A stretch of 64,000 nt of DNA from Ketobacter sp036337295 (lineage in GTDB: Bacteria; Pseudomonadota; Gammaproteobacteria; Pseudomonadales; Ketobacteraceae), in contig JAYZEN010000001.1 of NCBI GenBank assembly GCA_036337295.1, positions 868,001 to 932,000 of the forward strand. The letters run 5' to 3'. Of the stretch, positions 17,475-26,644 are shown in pieces (position 1 is the stretch's first letter; the number at the start of each line of letters is the position of its first letter). Both the position numbers and the translations under genes were made by a program. Under the pieces are notes generated by a model. It did not search any database. It saw nothing but the letters and a program-made list of their open reading frames with translations, and was not told where the DNA came from.

Positions 17475-18317
17475 TTAACGTCCGGCCCACTTGAAGGAGG
17501 TGGTCACCAGACGCTGGTACACCACCGGCAACGTCCGCTGCATCAGGTCCAGTACCCGGGCATCCGGCCCGATCAGCACCCGGCGTTTGTTCGCCTTCAC
17601 CCCCGCCAGGATCACAGCGGCGGCTTTCTGTGAAGTGGTCATGAACAGGGCCTCAAACTGATCCCGCATGTTCTCTGCACTGGCGCCACCGGTGAGTTTT
17701 TCCATACTGTTGCTCATGCGGGCGTTGCGGGCAATGTTGGTTTTGATACCGCCGGGGTGAACACAGGTGCAGGACACCTTGCCACCTTCGATATCCAGCT
17801 CTTGGCGCAGGGATTCAGTAAAACCCCGCACTGCGAATTTGGACATGTTATACCCGCTCTGCGTGGGCTGGGCAAACAGGCCGAAGACGCTGGAAATGTT
17901 AATGATATGCCCTTCTTCGCCCGCCTGCTTGATGTAGGGCAAAAAGGCTTTGGTACCATAGACCACGCCCCACATGTTAATGCCGACTATCCACTCATAG
18001 TCCGCATAATCGGTGTCTTCCACGGTGCCGCCCAGGGCCACACCGGCATTGTTGAATACCATATTCACTTTGCCGTGATCCTGCACCACCTGGTCCGCCC
18101 AGGCGTGAACGGCCGCACAATCCGCCACGTTCACTTTGGCGGTAGTCACTTTAACACCCAGCGCGGTGGCTTGCTTGGCTGTTTCTGCCAATCCCTTGTC
18201 ATCCACGTCGCTCAGGGCCAAATCACATTGTGCCCTGGCCAATTCCAGTGCCAATGCCTGCCCGATGCCAGAGGCGGCTCCGGTGATGGCCGCCACTTTG
18301 TTCTTGAATGTTTTCAT
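17475..18317 (-). CDS. Short-chain dehydrogenase/reductase
   Basis: The 280-residue product starts at MKTFKNKVAAITGA with AAGGG 7 bases upstream. It has the NAD(P) motif TGAASGIG (residues 12-19), NNAG near 89, the catalytic serine in INISSVFG and the YNMSK catalytic Tyr/Lys pair. The C-terminal FMTTSQKAAAVILAGVKANKRRVLIGPD matches SDRs that partner with flavin monooxygenases in lipid or ketone oxidation. It lies 56 bases downstream of the monooxygenase and probably shares its promoter. Confidence 0.9.
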   Translation of the reverse strand: MKTFKNKVAAITGAASGIGQALALELARAQCDLALSDVDDKGLAETAKQATALGVKVTTAKVNVADCAAVHAWADQVVQDHGKVNMVFNNAGVALGGTVEDTDYADYEWIVGINMWGVVYGTKAFLPYIKQAGEEGHIINISSVFGLFAQPTQSGYNMSKFAVRGFTESLRQELDIEGGKVSCTCVHPGGIKTNIARNARMSNSMEKLTGGASAENMRDQFEALFMTTSQKAAAVILAGVKANKRRVLIGPDARVLDLMQRTLPVVYQRLVTTSFKWAGR

Positions 18318-18373
18318 GTTGATGCCCTTTTTATAAGTGCTTAATTTGAGTGCCCCGTTGAAATGAGAATGAC

Positions 18374-19912
18374 CTATTGAACGGCCTGGGCGGTTGCAGT
18401 GCCGGCAGTGGGCACGGATGCAGTGGCTGCTTCCCGGGCGCCATTGAACAGATAAGCTCCGGCATCGAAGCGTCGGGTTTGCTGGCGGAACTGCCAGGTG
18501 AAGCCGGGCCACAGGGTGACGTTTTTACCGCTGACCGGATGCAGGTACCAGCTTTGGCAACCCCCGCTGTTCCAAACCGAGCCCTGCAGTTTATTTTGAA
18601 TGCGGTGGTTGTACGCCGCCTGGGCCGAGGGAGCCACATCGATCTGGCGAATGCGTTTTTTATCCATGTACTGCATCGCGCTCATCACATAATTCACCTG
18701 GGATTCGATCATATACACCATCGAGTTATGACCCAGCCCGGTGTTAGGCCCCATCAGCATAAAAAAGTTGGGGAAGCCGGACACGGTGGTGCCCTTGTAG
18801 GCCTCCGGCCCCTGCGGCCAGGTGTCCACGATATCCACCCCGTCACGACCAAAGAACAGGCCCGCCGGAACGGGATCAGTGGCCCTGAAACCGGTGCCGT
18901 AAATGATGGCGTCCACTGTGCGTTCTTCCCCGTCCACGGTGATGATGCTGTTGGCGGTGACTTCGCGGATGCCGGTGGTGATCACGTCCACATTGGACTG
19001 ATCCAGGGCCGGGTAATAGTTATCGGACATTAGGATGCGTTTGCAGCCGATGGTGTAATCCGGCGTGACTTTTGTGCGCAGCTCCGGATCGCTGATCTGG
19101 TTGCGGATGTGATTCAGCGCCCAGCGTTTGGCGATGGCCATCAGGCGCGGGTTGACCAACATGCCCAACACCCGGCTTTCCAGGGTCCAGTAGATTTTTT
19201 CGCGCAACGCCTGTTGGGCTTTGGGGAAACGTTTGAACAGGGCTTTTTCAGCGAAGTTCATGGCCCGGTCCGGCTTGCTCAGAATCCAGGGTGGCGTGCG
19301 TTGATACAGATCCAGTTGCGCCGCCTGCTTTTGCACTTCCGGTACAAACTGAATGGCGGACGCGCCGGTACCGATCACCGCCACCCGTTTGCCCTTCAGG
19401 TCATAGCCATGATCCCAATCCTGGGAATGGAACGCCTTGCCTTCGAACTTGTCCAGACCCGGAATCTTCGGATAGGACGGCACCGACAAGCCACCGGCAC
19501 CGGCCACCAGCAAATCGGCGCTGTAGTGTTTGCCCTGCTGGTCAGTCACCTGCCACAGCTGCTGTTTGTCATCCCAACGGGCGGACTCAACGGCGTTATT
19601 CAGTTTGACGTGGGGCATCACACCATAGTGATCGGCACAGTATTCCAGGTACTTCTTGATCTCCGGCTGGGGCGCAAACATACGGCTCCAGTTGGGGTTG
19701 GGCGCGAACGAGAACGAATACAAATGGGAGGGCACATCGCAGGCGCAGCCAGGGTAGTGATTGACGCGCCAGGTGCCGCCCACTCCGGCTTCTTTTTCGA
19801 ACACAATGAAATCGTTCTCGCCCTGCTGCTTGAGACGAATGGCCATGCCGAGGCCGGAGAAGCCGGTGCCGATGATCGCTACTTTATAGTGTTGTTTTGA
19901 CTGCTTGCTCAT
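18374..19912 (-). CDS. Flavin-containing Baeyer-Villiger-type monooxygenase, AlmA-like
   Basis: The 512-residue product has the FAD motif IGTGFSGLGMA (residues 14-24), the Baeyer-Villiger fingerprint FEGKAFHSQDWD near residues 151-162, and the NADPH motif VIGTGASAIQF near 172-182. It inserts oxygen into ketones or hydroxylates hydrophobic substrates. Length and neighbours (SDR, acyl-CoA ligase, TetR, iron alcohol dehydrogenase) recall AlmA, the long-chain alkane monooxygenase, but sequence alone does not separate AlmA from ketone monooxygenases. The start has AGGA about 8 bases upstream. Its promoter region carries two palindromes likely bound by the divergent TetR regulator. Confidence 0.88.
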   Translation of the reverse strand: MSKQSKQHYKVAIIGTGFSGLGMAIRLKQQGENDFIVFEKEAGVGGTWRVNHYPGCACDVPSHLYSFSFAPNPNWSRMFAPQPEIKKYLEYCADHYGVMPHVKLNNAVESARWDDKQQLWQVTDQQGKHYSADLLVAGAGGLSVPSYPKIPGLDKFEGKAFHSQDWDHGYDLKGKRVAVIGTGASAIQFVPEVQKQAAQLDLYQRTPPWILSKPDRAMNFAEKALFKRFPKAQQALREKIYWTLESRVLGMLVNPRLMAIAKRWALNHIRNQISDPELRTKVTPDYTIGCKRILMSDNYYPALDQSNVDVITTGIREVTANSIITVDGEERTVDAIIYGTGFRATDPVPAGLFFGRDGVDIVDTWPQGPEAYKGTTVSGFPNFFMLMGPNTGLGHNSMVYMIESQVNYVMSAMQYMDKKRIRQIDVAPSAQAAYNHRIQNKLQGSVWNSGGCQSWYLHPVSGKNVTLWPGFTWQFRQQTRRFDAGAYLFNGAREAATASVPTAGTATAQAVQ

Positions 19913-19992
19913 GCTGTAGTCCTGGTGATGATGGTTTGGTTGCCGCCGACGCCATTGGGGGAGCCGGCCAAATCCCGGATAAACTCAATCCA

Positions 19993-20039
19993 GGTAGACA
20001 AGCGTCTACCTCAGAACCAAGAGTATACAAGCGTATACT
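19993..20039. promoter_or_regulatory. Two look-alike palindromic operators between monooxygenase and TetR genes
   Basis: GGTAGAC-AAGC-GTCTACC (19993-20010) and AGTATAC-AAGC-GTATACT (20022-20039) are perfect inverted repeats with 7-bp arms and the same AAGC centre, 29 bp apart centre to centre. A partial third copy (TGTATACAA) lies near 20073. They sit in the divergent promoter region of the TetR gene and the monooxygenase gene, as expected for an autoregulating TetR repressor. Confidence 0.7.
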
Positions 20040-20105
20040 TCGCGGTCAAGAGCCGGTACAATTCTTCATATTGCTGTATACAATTGGATAAAGAATAGAC
20101 AACTC

Positions 20106-20822
20106 ATGAGCCTTCCCAAATCTGTTCTGGCCCAGGGCAAGCGCCTGCTGATGGAGGCCGCCCTCAAGCTCAACGCCAGTACCCGCAGCCTGAACGCCTT
20201 AAGCCTGCGGGAGCTGGCCCGGGAGGCTGGCCTGAACCCCAACACTTTTTATCGGCATTTCAAGGACTTCGACGAGCTGGGCCTGGCCATTATTGAAGAA
20301 ATGACCAACCAGATCCGACAGCCCCTGCGGGAGCTGCGACGCAAGGCGGCGGAATCGGTGGTGCCGGCGCACACCCCCATCGCCTCCTGGCGGGAAAACC
20401 CACGCCTCAACCTGGCCCGGGCCACCCAGGTCAACCGGGAAACCGTAAAACTGTTCTTTGATTACGTGGCTGAAAACCCCAATGCGTTCATTCTGGGAAT
20501 CCGGGAGCTGCACGGCGCCTCGCCCATTCTGCGGCGGGCCCTGCGCAAGGTGATGGACGACTTTGCCCGGGATATGGCGGATGACATCAATGAACTGAAG
20601 CTGATGCCGGAGCTGAGTCAGGACAGCCTTTACGACATTTCGGAAACCATCACCCGGGAAATGTTCCAGTTGTCCATGGAATACATCGAGCAACCGGAAC
20701 GCCAGGAGCAGATCTGTATCAAAGCGGAAAAAATGATTACCTCCCTGATCATGGGCAGCGCCGTTCTGCATGGCCACGGCGCCATTTTAATGGGAGCATT
20801 ACAGATGGATCAGACTTCATAA
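20106..20822 (+). CDS. TetR-family regulator of the oxidation block
   Basis: The 238-residue protein has an N-terminal TetR helix-turn-helix: LSLRELAREAGLNPNTFYRHFKDFDEL (about residues 34-60). The C-terminal ligand domain is not recognisable. It resembles FabR-like regulators of lipid metabolism in the helix region. It is divergent from the monooxygenase-SDR operon and lies 33 bases before the iron alcohol dehydrogenase gene, so it probably controls both directions through the two palindromes upstream. Confidence 0.85.
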   Translation: MSLPKSVLAQGKRLLMEAALKLNASTRSLNALSLRELAREAGLNPNTFYRHFKDFDELGLAIIEEMTNQIRQPLRELRRKAAESVVPAHTPIASWRENPRLNLARATQVNRETVKLFFDYVAENPNAFILGIRELHGASPILRRALRKVMDDFARDMADDINELKLMPELSQDSLYDISETITREMFQLSMEYIEQPERQEQICIKAEKMITSLIMGSAVLHGHGAILMGALQMDQTS

Positions 20823-20855
20823 CAAGAACGCACAACAACCAAGGAGCCGGCCCCC

Positions 20856-22016
20856 ATGTCCGCCACCATCATTTTACCCCGTATCCTGCAGGTGGGGCGC
20901 AACGCCTGTGAAGCGGTTGCGTCTGTCATGAGTCAGCTGGGCTGTTCGCGGCCCCTGATCATCACCGACCCGATGATGGTGCAACTGGGCTATGTGACCC
21001 GGGTGCAGGCGGTGCTGGAGGAGGCGGGTCTGCGCAGCAGCGTATTTGCCGATACGGTGCCAGAACCCACAGTAACCTCCATCGATGCCGGCGTGGTGGC
21101 AGCCCGGGCAGATGACTTTGACTGCCTGCTGGCCCTGGGGGGCGGCAGCCCCATTGACAGCGCCAAAGCCATCGCCATCCTGGCCCGTCACGGCGGCACC
21201 ATGCGGGATTACAAGTTCCCCCGCAACGTCAGCGAGGCCGGCTTGCCGGTGATCGCCATTCCCACCACCGCCGGTACCGGCTCTGAAATGACCCGCTTCA
21301 CCATCATCACCGACGACACCGTGGACGAGAAAATGCTCTGTGTGGGCATGGGATTCCTGCCAGTGGCAGCGCTGGTGGACTACACCCTGTCTATCAGTGC
21401 GCCGCCCCGCATAACCGCGGATACCGGCATTGATGCCCTGACCCACGCCATCGAGGCCTATGTCAGCCGCAAAGCCAACGCCTACAGTGACAGCCAGGCC
21501 CTGGCGGCCATGGGATTACTGGGCCCCAACCTGCGGCGGGTATTTCATGACGGCCGGGATGAGCCGGCACGCGAGGCTATGATGATGGGTGCGACCCTGG
21601 CCGGCGCCGCGTTTTCTGCTGCATCGGTGGCACTGGTGCACGGCATGAGCCGCCCCATCGGCGCCCACTTCCACGTGCCCCACGGGCTGTCCAACGCCAT
21701 GCTGTTGCCCTGCGTCACCGAGTTCTCCATCGCCTCCGCGGCTGAGCGCTACGCGAATTGCGCCCGCGCCATGGGCATCGCCGCCCCCGGTGAGAATGTC
21801 CTGATTGCCAACCGGAAACTGCTGCAGGAGCTGCGGGACCTGAACACCGAGCTCCAGGTGCCCACACCTGCCGGCTTCGGCATCGAACAAGACGCTTACT
21901 TTGCCAAACTGGAGCTGATGGCAGAGCAGGCACTGGCCTCGGGGTCACCGGGTAACAATCCCCGCGTCCCCACCATTGACGAGATGATATCCATCTATCA
22001 GTCCATCTGGTGTTGA
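20856..22016 (+). CDS. Iron-containing alcohol dehydrogenase
   Basis: This 386-residue protein has the group III alcohol dehydrogenase fold: the nucleotide-binding ALGGGSPIDSAKAIA (residues 91-105), PTTAGTGSEMTRF near 140, and metal ligands in DTGIDALTHAIEAYVS and HGMSRPIGAHFHVPHG (Asp, three His). It oxidises or reduces alcohols and aldehydes with NAD(P). It has AAGGAG about 8 bases before the ATG and is probably co-transcribed with the TetR gene. Confidence 0.92.
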   Translation: MSATIILPRILQVGRNACEAVASVMSQLGCSRPLIITDPMMVQLGYVTRVQAVLEEAGLRSSVFADTVPEPTVTSIDAGVVAARADDFDCLLALGGGSPIDSAKAIAILARHGGTMRDYKFPRNVSEAGLPVIAIPTTAGTGSEMTRFTIITDDTVDEKMLCVGMGFLPVAALVDYTLSISAPPRITADTGIDALTHAIEAYVSRKANAYSDSQALAAMGLLGPNLRRVFHDGRDEPAREAMMMGATLAGAAFSAASVALVHGMSRPIGAHFHVPHGLSNAMLLPCVTEFSIASAAERYANCARAMGIAAPGENVLIANRKLLQELRDLNTELQVPTPAGFGIEQDAYFAKLELMAEQALASGSPGNNPRVPTIDEMISIYQSIWC

Positions 22017-22111
22017 TCGCAGAGCAAGGTAACACTGGACGCTTGCTTTCAAAGCGAATTACGTCATAGTTACTGCTGTCGGACACCCACACGCTATACA
22101 GGTATCGAGGT

Positions 22112-24085
22112 TTGCAGAACAGGGACAGACAGGCAGCCCTCCCCTCCATCAAACGCCGAGTCAAACGCATCATCTGGATGCTGCTGGTGGTGTGCCTGAT
22201 CGTATTCACACTGGGGACCCTGCAAATTCAGTTGATGAGCGGCATCCGTGCCTACGTGCGCGGCGAGGGTTTGTGGGCCAAATCCCAGAAAGACGCGGTA
22301 TTGCTGCTGTATCGCTACCTGGAACATCCGTCAGAAGAGTTGATGCAACAGTTCCACCAATCCCTCAAGGTCAACCTGGCGGACCGCAGGGCGAGACTGG
22401 CACTGCAGCAGGAGGAGCCAGACCGGGAGGCAGCACGGGAGGGCTTTGTGGCCGGCGGCAATCACCCCAACGACGTGCGCAACATGATCGACCTGTTCGT
22501 CTATTTTGGTGATGTGAAGCACATGCGCAACGCCATCAACATCTGGACCCAGGCAGATGCCCAAATTGATCAGCTACTGCAACTGGCCAACAAAATCGCA
22601 GCTCTGCATCGGCAAAACCCAACGGCGGACCTGAGCGTTTACGGGCGACAACTGAACGCCCTGGACCGCACACTGAACCAGTTTGAAACTGAATTTTCCA
22701 GCGAACTCAGCCGCGGCGCCCGCTGGATCAGGCAAGTGCTGCTGTGGGTGAATCTGAGTGCCGTTACCATCATCCTGTTGTTTGTCGGCCTGATCTCTCA
22801 ACGCGTGTTACGGCAAATAGACGACACCGAAAGTCAACTGCGGGACAGCCAGCTGCGGTTCAAATCACTCTACGAGGCCAACGTCATTGGCATCATTATC
22901 TGGGGCCAGGATGGTGAGATCTTCGATGGCAACGACTATTTTCTCAGCATCCTCGGCTACAGCCGCCAGGAACTGATCGACGGCCAACTCAACTGGCGCC
23001 AGCTCACCCCCGGCGACCTGACGGACGACGAGCGGGCCCTGGCCCAGATCAATGAGCAGGGTTACTGCCTGCCTTTCGCCAAGGAATTTTTCCATCGCGA
23101 TGGCCATGCGATTCCGGTTCTGGTGGGAGGCACCATGATGGATGGCAGCAGCCACCAGGGCATTGCGTTTGTGGTGGACCGCTCCAACGAAAAGAAGATG
23201 GAGGCGCAACTGCGATTGTCCGCCACGGTGCTGGAGGCCAGTCGCGACGGCGTCATCATTTGCGATGCACAACGTCGGGTGCTCACCGCCAACGGTTCCT
23301 ACCTGGCCATGACCGGATTCGGCACAGCGCAGCTGCTGGGGCAGGAAGCCTGCTTCTATCACACCACCAACCCGGCGGAACAGAGCCTCATTGAAGAGTC
23401 ACTGAGCCGGAATCACCACTGGCAGGGAGACACGGAATTGCCCTGCCAGGACGGCACCCTGCTCCCGGTGCGGGCCAGCATCGGCACCGTCACCAACGAT
23501 GCCGGCCAGATTACCCAGTACGTTTCGGTGTTTTCCGACATCAGTGCACGCAAAGCCATGGAGCAGAAGTTACTGAGCATGGCCCACTACGACAACCTCA
23601 CCGGCCTGGCCAATCGCAGCCTGTTCTCAGACCGCCTCAATACCGCCATTTTGCGGGCGCAGCGTCACCACAGCCACTGCGCGCTGCTGTTCATCGACCT
23701 GGATAAATTCAAGCCCATCAACGACCAGTACGGCCATGCGGTAGGGGACGAGTTGCTGCAACAGGTAGCGCTGCGTTTGCTGGAATCCCGCCGCAAAAAC
23801 GACACCGTGGGACGCCTGGGTGGTGATGAGTTTGTGATGATTGTGGAGGAGCTCAGCAACGCCGATTATGCCGTCGGCATTGCCGAGCAAGTGGCCACAC
23901 GCTTGCAGGAACCTTTCCTGGTGGCAGATATCGATGTCCACATCGGTTGCAGCATCGGCATCGCTGTGTACCCCCAGGATGGGGAGAACGAAGTGACCCT
24001 GACCCGCGCCGCTGACATCGCCATGTACGCCGCCAAGGGCAAAGAGGACGCCAGCTACTACCTGTACAGCGGCGGCAAACGCTGA
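22112..24085 (+). CDS. Membrane diguanylate cyclase with PAS domains
   Basis: The 657-residue frame begins with a TTG codon; the real start is unsure because the GAGG upstream is too close, and ATG at 22178 is an alternative. Two membrane helices (about 23-45 and 208-228) bracket a periplasmic sensor. Two PAS domains follow (about 250-365 and 370-485), then GGDEF (about 495-650) with RLGGDEF and an upstream RKND inhibitory-site motif five residues before. It makes cyclic di-GMP under product inhibition. No EAL domain is present. Confidence 0.9.
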   Translation: MQNRDRQAALPSIKRRVKRIIWMLLVVCLIVFTLGTLQIQLMSGIRAYVRGEGLWAKSQKDAVLLLYRYLEHPSEELMQQFHQSLKVNLADRRARLALQQEEPDREAAREGFVAGGNHPNDVRNMIDLFVYFGDVKHMRNAINIWTQADAQIDQLLQLANKIAALHRQNPTADLSVYGRQLNALDRTLNQFETEFSSELSRGARWIRQVLLWVNLSAVTIILLFVGLISQRVLRQIDDTESQLRDSQLRFKSLYEANVIGIIIWGQDGEIFDGNDYFLSILGYSRQELIDGQLNWRQLTPGDLTDDERALAQINEQGYCLPFAKEFFHRDGHAIPVLVGGTMMDGSSHQGIAFVVDRSNEKKMEAQLRLSATVLEASRDGVIICDAQRRVLTANGSYLAMTGFGTAQLLGQEACFYHTTNPAEQSLIEESLSRNHHWQGDTELPCQDGTLLPVRASIGTVTNDAGQITQYVSVFSDISARKAMEQKLLSMAHYDNLTGLANRSLFSDRLNTAILRAQRHHSHCALLFIDLDKFKPINDQYGHAVGDELLQQVALRLLESRRKNDTVGRLGGDEFVMIVEELSNADYAVGIAEQVATRLQEPFLVADIDVHIGCSIGIAVYPQDGENEVTLTRAADIAMYAAKGKEDASYYLYSGGKR

Positions 24086-24095
24086 CCCGGTGGCT

Positions 24096-24746
24096 TCAGC
24101 CCTGGTAGCCGATGCCGCGAATGATGATTTTGGTCAGCGCATCAGTGGCTTCATCAAAATCTTTTTTGTTGAGGGATTTCTTACCCAGGGCCGCAGCAAT
24201 CTGCACTTCAAAATCCGCATAATGCTGAGTGGAACTCCACAATAGAAACACAATGTGGGCAGGGTCGATGGAATCGATCTTGCCCTGCTCGGCCCACTTA
24301 CTGAAGACATCCGTTTTCCGCAGAAACCACTCACGATAATCACTGCTGAAATACTGTTTGATGCGCGGTGCGCCGGACAGGATCTCTTTGGCGAAGACCC
24401 GGGATGCCAGAGGATACTCGCGGGAGAAGCGCATCTTGGCCGCGATGTACTCCCGCAACGCTGCGGCCGGCTCTGAATCCGCATCCAATTCATTCAGCGC
24501 GTTGTCCCACAGGTCGATGATATTGATCAGCACTTCAATGTAGAGTTGCAGTTTGTTCTTGAAATAATAATGAATATTGGATTTGGGCAAGCCGGCTTTC
24601 AGGGCGATGTTGTTCATGGTGGCGCCCTTGAAACCATTGGCCGCAAACTCTGCCTCCGCTGCGGCAATAATAATCTGTTCATTCTTCTGGCGGATTCTGC
24701 CGCCGGGCTTATCGGCGCGGTGTGACCCGATTTCCATTAACATCAT
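24096..24746 (-). CDS. RutR-like TetR regulator, candidate purine regulon controller
   Basis: The 216-residue product resembles RutR along its length. The helix-turn-helix is FAANGFKGATMNNIALKAGLPKSNIHYYFKNK. The C-terminal domain contains EYIAAKMRFSREYPLASRVFAKEILSGAPRI and LLWSSTQHYADFEVQI, which parallel the YcdC/RutR ligand domain. RutR senses pyrimidines in E. coli and binds TTGACCA-N2-TGGTCAA. Here the gene is divergent from adenine deaminase, and RutR-type palindromes precede the purine transport and xanthine dehydrogenase genes, so a purine or pyrimidine ligand is inferred. Three Met codons compete as start (24746, 24743, 24737). Confidence 0.85.
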   Translation of the reverse strand: MMLMEIGSHRADKPGGRIRQKNEQIIIAAAEAEFAANGFKGATMNNIALKAGLPKSNIHYYFKNKLQLYIEVLINIIDLWDNALNELDADSEPAAALREYIAAKMRFSREYPLASRVFAKEILSGAPRIKQYFSSDYREWFLRKTDVFSKWAEQGKIDSIDPAHIVFLLWSSTQHYADFEVQIAAALGKKSLNKKDFDEATDALTKIIIRGIGYQG

Positions 24747-24818
24747 CTGTATCCGAACTTCCTTTGCATGACTTTGCATTGCCTTGCGGTGTCTTACCGT
24801 GCGGTGCCTCGCCCTTCG

Positions 24819-24840
24819 GCCAGTGGGCAGATCCACTGGC
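24819..24840. promoter_or_regulatory. Palindrome between RutR-like and adenine deaminase genes
   Basis: A perfect inverted repeat, GCCAGTGG-N6-CCACTGGC, lies 62 bases before the ade start and next to TATACT and TATACA promoter-like elements. It shares only the CCA/TGG core with the RutR-type sites elsewhere, so the regulator is uncertain. Confidence 0.5.
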
Positions 24841-24901
24841 ACTGGGTATACTTTACGGCATTATACATAAACTGATGCCGGAATAGTGATGAGGTGGCCC
24901 C

Positions 24902-26644
24902 ATGTCCCAAGCCAATGACCGTACCCGTCAACGCCAGGATGTGGGCCGCTATATCGATCAGGCCCTGGGCCGCATTGCCGCCGACCTGGTGATTCGCAAC
25001 ACCCGCTTTCTGGACGTCATCAGCGGCGAGCTGGTCTCCGGTGACATCGCCATCTGCGGCGACCGCATTGTCGGCACCTGCGAATCCTACCAGGGCCAAA
25101 CCGAGATCGACGGCCACGACCTGGTGGTGGTGCCGGGCTTCATTGACACCCATGTACATTGCGAATCCAGCCTGGTAACGCCACTGGAATTCGATCGCTG
25201 CGTGTTGCCCCGGGGCACCACCACCGCCATCTGCGACCCGCACGAGATTGCCAACGTGCTGGGGGCCGATGGCATTCGCTATTTCATGCGCTGTGCCGAA
25301 CAGACCTGCCTGGATCTGCGGGTGCAACTGTCTTCCTGCGTGCCGGCCACCCACCTGGAAACCGCCGGGGCCCGCCTGGAAGCGGATGATCTGGTGGCCC
25401 TGCGGGATCACCCCAGTGTGATCGGCCTGGCGGAATTCATGAACTATCCCGGTCTGCTGGCCAAGGCACCGGATGTGGTGGAGAAGCTGGCGGCGTTTCA
25501 GGGCTGGCACATCGACGGCCACGCGCCCCTGGTGCGGGGCAAAGACCTGAACGCCTATCTGGCCTGCGGTATCTGCACCTGCCACGAAACCACCAGCGCC
25601 GACGAGGCCCGGGAGAAATTACGCAAAGGCATGCATGTGCTGATCCGCGAGGGCACGGTGTCGAAGGACCTGCAGGCCCTGGCCCCGCTGCTGAACGCCA
25701 AAACCTCCAACGCCATGTGCTTCTGTACCGACGACCGCAACCCGTTGGACATTGCCGAGCAAGGCCATCTGGATTTTCTGATCCGTCGCGCCATTGAACT
25801 GGGCATTGCCCCGGACGATGCCTATCGTGCCGCCACCTGGTCAGCAGCCCGCGCCTTCGGTTTGCGCGACCGGGGCCTGGTGGCACCGGGCAAGCGGGCC
25901 GACCTGGTGTTGCTGTCCGATTACGACACCTGCCAGGTGCACAGCGTCATCAGCGCCGGCCGCCCGGTGACACAGGAACTGTTTGCACAACGCACCCCGG
26001 TGCCGGCGGTGGGGCTGAACAGCGTGCAACGGGCACCGGTCCAGGCCACAGATCTGAAGATACCCGCACAACACAGCGACGGCACGGTGACGGTACCGGT
26101 GATCGGCGTCAGCGCCGGCAGCATCATCACCGAGCACCGCACCTTGCCGGTAGCGGTGCGGCAGTCGGAGTATCAGGCGGACCCGGCGGCGGACATCCTC
26201 AAAATATGCGTACTGGAGCGCCACGGTCACAGCGGCGATATCGGTCGAGGTTTCGTCCAGGGCTTTGGGCTCAAGGGCGGCGCCCTGGCCTCCTCCGTGG
26301 GTCACGACAGCCACAACCTGTGCGTGCTGGGCGCTAACGACGAGGATATGGCGCGCGCCGTCAATCACCTCATTGGCATCGGTGGCGGATTCGCCATCTG
26401 CGTCGACGGCCACATCGTTGCCGAGTTACCCTTACCCCTGGCGGGCTTGATGAGCCTGGAGCCCCACGAACAGGTGCGTGCTCAATTGACCAGGCTGCGG
26501 GACGCCGTGCGCAACCTGGGCTGTGTGTTGCCGGAGCCGTTTCTGCAGTTGGCGTTCCTGCCCCTGCCGGTGATTCCCCACCTGAAGATCACCGACCAGG
26601 GACTGGTGGATGTGGATCGTTTCTGTTTGCTGGAGGCGTTCTAG
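24902..26644 (+). CDS. ade: Adenine deaminase
   Basis: The 580-residue product has the Ade layout: amidohydrolase metal motif GFIDTHVHCESS (about residues 79-90), HIDGHAP near 203, the CHETTSADEAREKL loop, CFCTDDRNP near 277, and the C-terminal domain with GHDSHNLCVLGAND near 475. It converts adenine to hypoxanthine with Mn or Fe. E. coli Ade is about the same length. It starts with GAGG 10 bases upstream. Hypoxanthine would feed XdhAB. Its stop codon is interlocked with that of the convergent permease in one CTAG. Confidence 0.93.
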   Translation: MSQANDRTRQRQDVGRYIDQALGRIAADLVIRNTRFLDVISGELVSGDIAICGDRIVGTCESYQGQTEIDGHDLVVVPGFIDTHVHCESSLVTPLEFDRCVLPRGTTTAICDPHEIANVLGADGIRYFMRCAEQTCLDLRVQLSSCVPATHLETAGARLEADDLVALRDHPSVIGLAEFMNYPGLLAKAPDVVEKLAAFQGWHIDGHAPLVRGKDLNAYLACGICTCHETTSADEAREKLRKGMHVLIREGTVSKDLQALAPLLNAKTSNAMCFCTDDRNPLDIAEQGHLDFLIRRAIELGIAPDDAYRAATWSAARAFGLRDRGLVAPGKRADLVLLSDYDTCQVHSVISAGRPVTQELFAQRTPVPAVGLNSVQRAPVQATDLKIPAQHSDGTVTVPVIGVSAGSIITEHRTLPVAVRQSEYQADPAADILKICVLERHGHSGDIGRGFVQGFGLKGGALASSVGHDSHNLCVLGANDEDMARAVNHLIGIGGGFAICVDGHIVAELPLPLAGLMSLEPHEQVRAQLTRLRDAVRNLGCVLPEPFLQLAFLPLPVIPHLKITDQGLVDVDRFCLLEAF

